A DNA stretch of 64,000 nt from Mameliella sp. CS4. Lineage in GTDB: Bacteria; Pseudomonadota; Alphaproteobacteria; Rhodobacterales; Rhodobacteraceae. Every line of letters begins with the position of its first letter. Positions within the stretch are counted from its first letter, which is position 1. This document shows positions 59,386 through 64,000 of the stretch, piece by piece. A model generated the notes under the pieces. It was not told where the DNA came from, did not search any database, and saw only the letters and a program-made list of their open reading frames with translations. The stretch covers positions 1-64,000 of the forward strand of contig NZ_JAHXRQ010000017.1 of the NCBI RefSeq assembly GCF_019392335.1, given 5' to 3'. The position numbers were made by a program, and so were the translations under genes.

Positions 59386-61422
59386 ATGAGCAAGATCGCA
59401 CTCTACTTGGCCCTCGCCGGCGCAGGCACTGCCGGGGCGGTGACTGTCATGGTCGCCACCGGCATGATCGACCCGCCCTGGGGGACCACACCCGATGGGC
59501 CGGCCCCCGATCCCGTGGTCGCCGCGCCGGATGCACCGCCGGTTCCCAGCGCCGATGCACCCGACACGCCGCTGGCCTCGTCGACGGTGGCGCCGCCGCC
59601 GGCCGATCCGGTCAAGACCGACGATCCGGTGCCCGCACCCTCGGCCACGGTGGACAAGCCCGATCCCGCAACCCGCCCGGTCGAGACCGCCGATGCCCCT
59701 GATCCGGTGGACGCTGCGGAGCCGGTGGACGCTGATGAGCCTGTGGATCCGGTGGAGACCGTGGAGAAACCCGATCCGGTGACGCCGCCGGTCGAAACCG
59801 CAGATGTACCCGAACCGGCCGAGGACCCGGTGGCACCGATCCCGGCAGAGGGTGCCGAGGGACCGGCCACGGACATCTCGATTGCGGCGGTGGACCCCGA
59901 TGGCCCCGCGCCGGACCGGCCCGAGCCGGACCAGACCGTGCCCGGCCCGGCCCCGGATGAAACCGTGGCCGCCGCGGCGCCCGTGGCAGAGGGGCCCGAT
60001 CCCGACAGGCCCGACTCCGAGGCGCCGGAGGCCGCAGGCGCGCTCTTGCCGCTCTTCGATCCCGACGCGGCCCCGGTGCAGGAATTGCTGCTGGACGGGG
60101 ACGAGGCGGTGATCCGGCCCAGCTTCGACGTGGTGCGCGCCGAGACCGACGGCTTCTCGCTGATCGCGGGGGGCGGTGAGCCGGGGGCGCTGGTCGAAGT
60201 GATCGTGAACGGCGAGCCGGTCGAAGAGCTCAAGATCGGCGGCGACGGCAAGTTCACGACTTTCCTCAACCTGCCGCCGGACCAGGGCGCGGTGATCACC
60301 CTGCGCCAGACCGCCAAGGAACGCACCGTTCTCTCCGAGGGAGAGGTGATCGTCGCGCCGCGCCAGGTGGCCGCCGCCGACCTGACGCCGGAACGGCAGC
60401 CGAAAAAACCGGTGGTGACAGGCCCGATCCTCGAGCAAAAACCCGATGCCGACGCGCCCGAGGGGCCCGAAAGCGATGGTCCGCTGGCCACCACTGGCCC
60501 CGATGCCGGTCCCGTCGATCCCGAGAGCCCGCCTGAGGTCCCGCGCGACCAGATCGCCCGCGTCGATCCGCAGCCCGTGGTGGGCAACGGCCCCGACCCG
60601 CTGGGCGCGCCCAAGTGGAACGGCGCCCCGCAGCGCGGCCCGTTGCCGGGCACTGACCCGGTGCCGTCCATCGCCGGTGCGCCGCTGCCTCCCGGTGGCC
60701 TGCCGGGCACACAGGCCCCGGTGGACAGCCAGGACCCGACCGCGCCCCGCGCCAGCGTGCGTGATCCGGCCAGCCCCGATGGCGCCGTGCCCGCCGCAGG
60801 GACCGCCGCTCCGCGTGCCGGGGACGATCCGGTGATCACCGCGCGCGCCGAACCGGACGTGGGTGACGCGCCTCCGACCGCGCTGCCGCCCGCCGTCCTT
60901 CTGTCCTCGCCGCGCGGGGTCGAGGCGCTGTCGACCGCGCCCATCGCACCGGGCGACGTGGCGCTCGACTCGATCAGCTATGACGACGAGGGGGACGTGC
61001 TGCTCTCAGGCCGGGGCAAGACCGCCGCCTTTGTGCGCATCTACCTGGACAATACGCCCGTCACCACCTCGCGCATCCGCGAGGATGGCCGCTGGCGGGT
61101 GCAACTGCCCGAGGTCGACCAGGGCACCTATGTCCTGCGCGTCGACCAGATCAACGAACGCGGCCAGGTCATCGCCCGTGTCGAAAGCCCCTTTCTGCGC
61201 GAAAGCGCCACGGTGCTGGAACGGGTGGTCTCCAAGGGGACCGGCCCGGTGCGCAGCGTGACGATTCAGCCGGGCAACACGCTTTGGGGCATTTCGCGCC
61301 AACGCTACGGTGACGGGATGCAATATGTCCGCATCTACGACGCCAACCGCGACCGTATTCGTGACCCCGACCTGATCTATCCCGGACAGATCTTCGACCT
61401 ACCGCAGACACCGACCGACTGA
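59386..61422 (+). CDS. Proline/aspartate-rich membrane-anchored LysM protein
   Basis: A 678-residue protein. It starts with one helix (IALYLALAGAGTAGAVTVMVATGMI), probably a membrane anchor, then has about 200 residues of low-complexity DPV/ADAP/VETADAP-type repeats. Then come two Ig/BON-like beta segments (SFDVVRAETDGFSLIAGGGEPGALVEVIVNGE and ISYDDEGDVLLSGRGKTAAFVRIYLDNTPV) separated by another Pro-rich stretch. The C-terminus is a LysM domain (TIQPGNTLWGISRQRYGDGMQYVRIYDANRDRI...LIYPGQIFDLP) that binds peptidoglycan. GGAAGG lies 6 bases before the ATG. It likely spans from inner membrane to cell wall. Confidence 0.87.
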   Translation: MSKIALYLALAGAGTAGAVTVMVATGMIDPPWGTTPDGPAPDPVVAAPDAPPVPSADAPDTPLASSTVAPPPADPVKTDDPVPAPSATVDKPDPATRPVETADAPDPVDAAEPVDADEPVDPVETVEKPDPVTPPVETADVPEPAEDPVAPIPAEGAEGPATDISIAAVDPDGPAPDRPEPDQTVPGPAPDETVAAAAPVAEGPDPDRPDSEAPEAAGALLPLFDPDAAPVQELLLDGDEAVIRPSFDVVRAETDGFSLIAGGGEPGALVEVIVNGEPVEELKIGGDGKFTTFLNLPPDQGAVITLRQTAKERTVLSEGEVIVAPRQVAAADLTPERQPKKPVVTGPILEQKPDADAPEGPESDGPLATTGPDAGPVDPESPPEVPRDQIARVDPQPVVGNGPDPLGAPKWNGAPQRGPLPGTDPVPSIAGAPLPPGGLPGTQAPVDSQDPTAPRASVRDPASPDGAVPAAGTAAPRAGDDPVITARAEPDVGDAPPTALPPAVLLSSPRGVEALSTAPIAPGDVALDSISYDDEGDVLLSGRGKTAAFVRIYLDNTPVTTSRIREDGRWRVQLPEVDQGTYVLRVDQINERGQVIARVESPFLRESATVLERVVSKGTGPVRSVTIQPGNTLWGISRQRYGDGMQYVRIYDANRDRIRDPDLIYPGQIFDLPQTPTD

Positions 61423-61435
61423 CGCGGTTTCCGCG

Positions 61436-61523
61436 CTGCCCGCCCTTGGCCGGGCGGGCAGGGGGCGCTGCCCCCTCGGCCTTTGGCCTCACCCCCGGAG
61501 GTATTTTCCTGCCCAAAGAAGCG
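61436..61523 (+). repeat. Terminator hairpin followed by a dispersed repeat copy
   Basis: Just after the LysM gene stop lies a 10-bp hairpin CTGCCCGCCC (61436-61445) / GGGCGGGCAG (61452-61461). The repeat module follows: GGGGGC-GCT-GCCCCC (61461-61475), GGCC-ttt-GGCC (61478-61488), CCCCCGGAGGTATTTTCC and a CCCAAAGAAG tail. The rest of 61524-61705 shows no gene. Confidence 0.82.
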
Positions 61524-61705
61524 GGCGACAGCGCGCCTGTTTCCCCGGGGCGCCCGATATCCATGCTGGCGGTGGCCGAAGGGAGACGGGGGCACGCCGA
61601 ACGTATGCCTCGGACAAGACGCCCCCGGACCCGCGCAAGGCCGGGCGCCGCTTGCAGATCCGGGCGCCGCGGCCTAGGTGAAAGGGTCAAACAGGAAAAC
61701 CGTTC

Positions 61706-63523
61706 ATGCCTCCCGACACTTCTACCGACGCCCAGATCGCCCGCGACGAACGCCGTTCGGGATGGCGCACGATTCGCCGCGTCGGCCCCTATCTCTGGCC
61801 CGAGGGGCAGACCTGGGCCAAGCGCCGCGTCGTCATCGCGTTGGGATTCCTGGTTCTGGCCAAGCTTATCGCCGTCGGCACGCCCATCCTCTACAAGCAG
61901 GCGGTCGACACGCTGTCGGGCGATGTCTCGGACCTGATGCTGGGCGCGGTGGGGCTGACCCTGGCCTATGGCATGGCGCGGCTGATGACCGTGGGATTCC
62001 AGCAGCTGCGCGACGCGGTCTTTGCCAAGGTCGGCCAGCGCGCCCTGAGGCGGCTGGCGCTGGAGACCTTCACCCATATCCACCGGCTTTCGATGCGCTA
62101 TCACATCACGCGCAAGACCGGGGGGCTCAGCCGCATCATCGAGCGGGGGGTGAAGGGGGTGGAGTTCCTGCTGCGCTTCCTGCTGTTTTCCATCGGCCCC
62201 CTGATGCTGGAGCTGATGCTGGTGGCGGGGGTGCTCTTTTATCTCTTCGACGTTTGGTACCTTGCCGTGGTGGTCGGGGTCGTCGCGCTTTACGTGGCCT
62301 TTACCTTCAAGGTGACGGAATGGCGGGTGAAACTGCGCCGCGAGATGAACAAGCAGGACACCGACGCCAATCAGAAGGCGATCGACAGCCTGCTGAACTT
62401 CGAGACGGTCAAGTATTTCGGCGCCGAGGCGCGCGAGGCCGCCCGCTATGACCGTGCCATGCAGGGCTACGAACAGGCGGCGATCAAGACGGCGACCTCG
62501 CTGGCGATGCTGAACACAGGCCAGTCGCTGATCATCACCTCGGGCCTGGTGGCCGTCATGGTCATGGCGGCTGTGGGCGTGCAGAACGGCGCGCTGACCG
62601 TGGGTGATTTCGTCATGGTCAACGCCTACATGATCCAGATCACCATGCCGCTCAACTTCCTTGGCACGGTCTACCGCGAGATCCGGCAAGCCCTGGTGGA
62701 CATGGGCGAGATGTTCGAGCTGCTCGAACAGCCGCGTGAGGTTTCGGACAAGCCGGGCGCGCCGAAGCTGGCGGTGTCAGGCGGGGTGGTGGAATTTGCC
62801 GGAGTGCGGTTCGGCTATGATCCCACCCGCCCGATCCTCAAGGGCATCGACGTGAGGGTGGGCGCGGGCGAGAACGTGGCGCTGGTCGGCCCCTCTGGCT
62901 CTGGCAAGTCCACCATCGGACGGTTGCTGTTCCGTTTCTACGATGTCGAGGGCGGGGCGATCCGCATCGACGGGCAGGATCTGCGCGACGTGACCCAGGA
63001 CAGCCTGCATGCCGCCATCGGCGTGGTGCCGCAGGACACGGTCCTGTTCAACGACACGATCCGATACAACATCGCCTATGGCCGGGACGGCGCCAGTGAG
63101 GAAGAGATCGTCGCCGCTGCAAAGGCGGCGCAGATCCACAGCTTCATCGAGAGCCTGCCCGAGGGATACGACACCCAGGTCGGTGAGCGGGGCCTGAAGT
63201 TGTCCGGGGGCGAGAAACAGCGCGTGGGGATTGCCCGCACCCTGCTCAAGGACCCGCCGATCCTGCTGCTGGACGAGGCGACCAGCGCATTGGACACCGA
63301 GACCGAGGCGAGCATCCAGGACGCCCTGCGCCGCGCGGGTGAGGGGCGCACGGTCATCACGATCGCGCACCGCCTGTCCACGATCGCCGACGCTGACCGG
63401 ATCGTCGTCCTGCAGGATGGTGAAGTGGTCGAAACGGGCACGCATGATGCGCTTCTGACAAAGGGCGGGCGCTATGCCGCGCTCTGGGCGCGCCAGCAGG
63501 CCAGCGAGGACGAGGCGGCCTGA
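61706..63523 (+). CDS. Atm1/HMT1-type ABC exporter (permease-ATPase fusion)
   Basis: A 605-residue half-transporter. The membrane domain (residues about 40-330) contains YHITRKTGGLSRIIERGVKGVEFLLRFLLF and DSLLNFETVKYFGAEAREAARYD, which are distinctive of the Atm1/ABCB7 group. The ATPase domain has Walker A GPSGSGKST (about 395-403), signature LSGGEKQRVGIARTLL (about 498) and Walker B ILLLDEATSALD. Homologues export glutathione-linked sulfur or heavy-metal conjugates. The substrate here is inferred only. Confidence 0.9.
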   Translation: MPPDTSTDAQIARDERRSGWRTIRRVGPYLWPEGQTWAKRRVVIALGFLVLAKLIAVGTPILYKQAVDTLSGDVSDLMLGAVGLTLAYGMARLMTVGFQQLRDAVFAKVGQRALRRLALETFTHIHRLSMRYHITRKTGGLSRIIERGVKGVEFLLRFLLFSIGPLMLELMLVAGVLFYLFDVWYLAVVVGVVALYVAFTFKVTEWRVKLRREMNKQDTDANQKAIDSLLNFETVKYFGAEAREAARYDRAMQGYEQAAIKTATSLAMLNTGQSLIITSGLVAVMVMAAVGVQNGALTVGDFVMVNAYMIQITMPLNFLGTVYREIRQALVDMGEMFELLEQPREVSDKPGAPKLAVSGGVVEFAGVRFGYDPTRPILKGIDVRVGAGENVALVGPSGSGKSTIGRLLFRFYDVEGGAIRIDGQDLRDVTQDSLHAAIGVVPQDTVLFNDTIRYNIAYGRDGASEEEIVAAAKAAQIHSFIESLPEGYDTQVGERGLKLSGGEKQRVGIARTLLKDPPILLLDEATSALDTETEASIQDALRRAGEGRTVITIAHRLSTIADADRIVVLQDGEVVETGTHDALLTKGGRYAALWARQQASEDEAA

Positions 63524-63527
63524 GGGT

Positions 63528-63617
63528 CAAGACGCGGCGCCGCGTCTTGCAAGCGTTTTCGAAAACGCTTGGGATCGCCTTGTCCAAGGCGATCCGAACG
63601 CGCTTGGAAGCGCGTTC
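63528..63617. repeat. Four back-to-back palindromes
   Basis: Four inverted repeats fill 90 bases with no gap. P1 63528-63549 has arms CAAGACGCGGC/GCCGCGTCTTG. P2 63550-63571 has arms CAAGCGTTTTC/GAAAACGCTTG. P3 63572-63595 has arms GGATCGCCTTG/CAAGGCGATCC with a 2-base centre. P4 63596-63617 has arms GAACGCGCTT/AAGCGCGTTC with a 2-base centre. All arms match perfectly. They lie between the ends of two convergent genes. Confidence 0.95.
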
Positions 63618-63621
63618 TCTC

Positions 63622-64000
63622 TCACCCGGCGTCCAGCGCCCTTTGAACGCCCTCGAAGAACCCGCCCAGGTGTTCGCCGTCCACCAGCGCGTGATGCACC
63701 TGGATCCCCATCGCCATGCGCCAGCCGTCGCCTTCGGCCACGATCTTGCCCCAGGCCACCCGGGGGATGCAGTCCTGCGCGTTGGGCATGGCATTGTCCA
63801 GCGATGTGAAATCCAGCCAGGGCAGGCAGGACATGTAGGCCACGCCGTCCATCCCCTCGGAATTGCCGGCCAGCGTCGCGCGGTTGCGCGCCTCCTCGAT
63901 GGCCGCCTTTGCACCCGTGTCGAACTGGTCGAAGTCGGGGTCGAAAGGCACGTAGGAAAAGTTGAACCCGCCATCCGGGCGCGGCACCGGGGTCGACAGC
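63622..64000 (-). CDS. Chloramphenicol acetyltransferase-like protein, C-terminal part
   Basis: The gene runs off the right edge; 126 codons are visible. The catalytic histidine motif is QVHHALVDGEHLGGFFEGVQ, and FNFSYVPFDPDFDQFDTGAKAAIEEAR and MSCLPWLDFTSLDNAM are typical of type A CAT proteins. The role here could be acetylation of chloramphenicol or, as for many chromosomal CAT-like proteins, some other small molecule. The start is outside the window. Confidence 0.85.
   Translation of the reverse strand, partial: LSTPVPRPDGGFNFSYVPFDPDFDQFDTGAKAAIEEARNRATLAGNSEGMDGVAYMSCLPWLDFTSLDNAMPNAQDCIPRVAWGKIVAEGDGWRMAMGIQVHHALVDGEHLGGFFEGVQRALDAG

Noticed and set aside
63528-63617. CRISPR array
   Set aside because: The four palindromes differ from one another and have no spacers; there are no repeated units with unique spacers and no cas genes.

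Overview
The window is about 64 kb of GC-rich DNA with GC-rich third codon positions and dense operons full of 4-base ATGA/GTGA start-stop overlaps. A complete aerobic (oxygen-dependent, cobG-type) cobalamin pathway, a TRAP transporter, tetrameric sarcosine oxidase, a Hint_2 protein and an FnrL-like box before hemN together suggest an alphaproteobacterium of the Rhodobacteraceae (Roseobacter group). Genus cannot be fixed by reading. I saw no tRNA, rRNA, insertion sequence, phage genes or CRISPR array.

Layout. 1-3.8 kb: the start of acetyl-CoA synthetase on the minus strand, then a dctPQM TRAP transporter. 3.8-9.0 kb: an aminotransferase divergent from an arsenic operon made of an ArsR-ArsC fusion, an ArsJ-partner GAPDH, an unrecognised secreted protein and the ArsJ exporter. 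9.1-10.6 kb: a Hint protein whose 5' end lies in another frame behind twin hairpins, and a MarR regulator. 10.7-34.2 kb: the cobalamin supercluster. It holds lower-ligand and nucleotide-loop genes (cobS, cobT, cobU, a phosphatase, a threonine-kinase-like protein, cbiB, cobD, cobQ), then cobO with two uncharacterised passengers, then a riboswitch-led 14-gene plus-strand operon from a DUF1636 gene through cobW, cobN, cobG and onward to cobF, with cobK reversed inside it. 34.2-36.3 kb: a secreted trypsin-like protease with coiled coil and peptidoglycan-binding domain, behind twin palindromic operators. 36.4-40.1 kb: an ECF cobalt transporter of NikK-NikL-CbiM-CbiQ-CbiO layout led by a second cobalamin riboswitch.

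40.3-49.7 kb is mixed metabolism and housekeeping: a lyxose-isomerase-like protein, aldo/keto reductase, FAH hydrolase, hemN, dusA, a TauE exporter, a PhyH-like oxygenase, ruvX and ccmI. 49.8-55.4 kb is the sarcosine oxidase operon soxBDAG, split by a foreign-looking AT-rich membrane protein gene. 55.5-64 kb holds sodB, small unknowns, rarD, a LOG-family gene, a proline-rich LysM protein, an Atm1-type ABC exporter, four back-to-back palindromes and the 3' part of a chloramphenicol-acetyltransferase-like gene.

Functionally the centre of the window is B12. Cobalt import and corrin synthesis are each under their own riboswitch, and the genes cover nearly all steps from uroporphyrinogen III to cobalamin. 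Missing here are the CobS/CobT chelatase partners of CobN, the CobR reductase and BluB. The most unusual items are the secreted protein inside the ars operon, a dispersed repeat that has become part of the cobN reading frame, the foreign gene set exactly between soxB and soxD, the cobK/cobL shared start-codon junction, and the four tandem palindromes near the right end.
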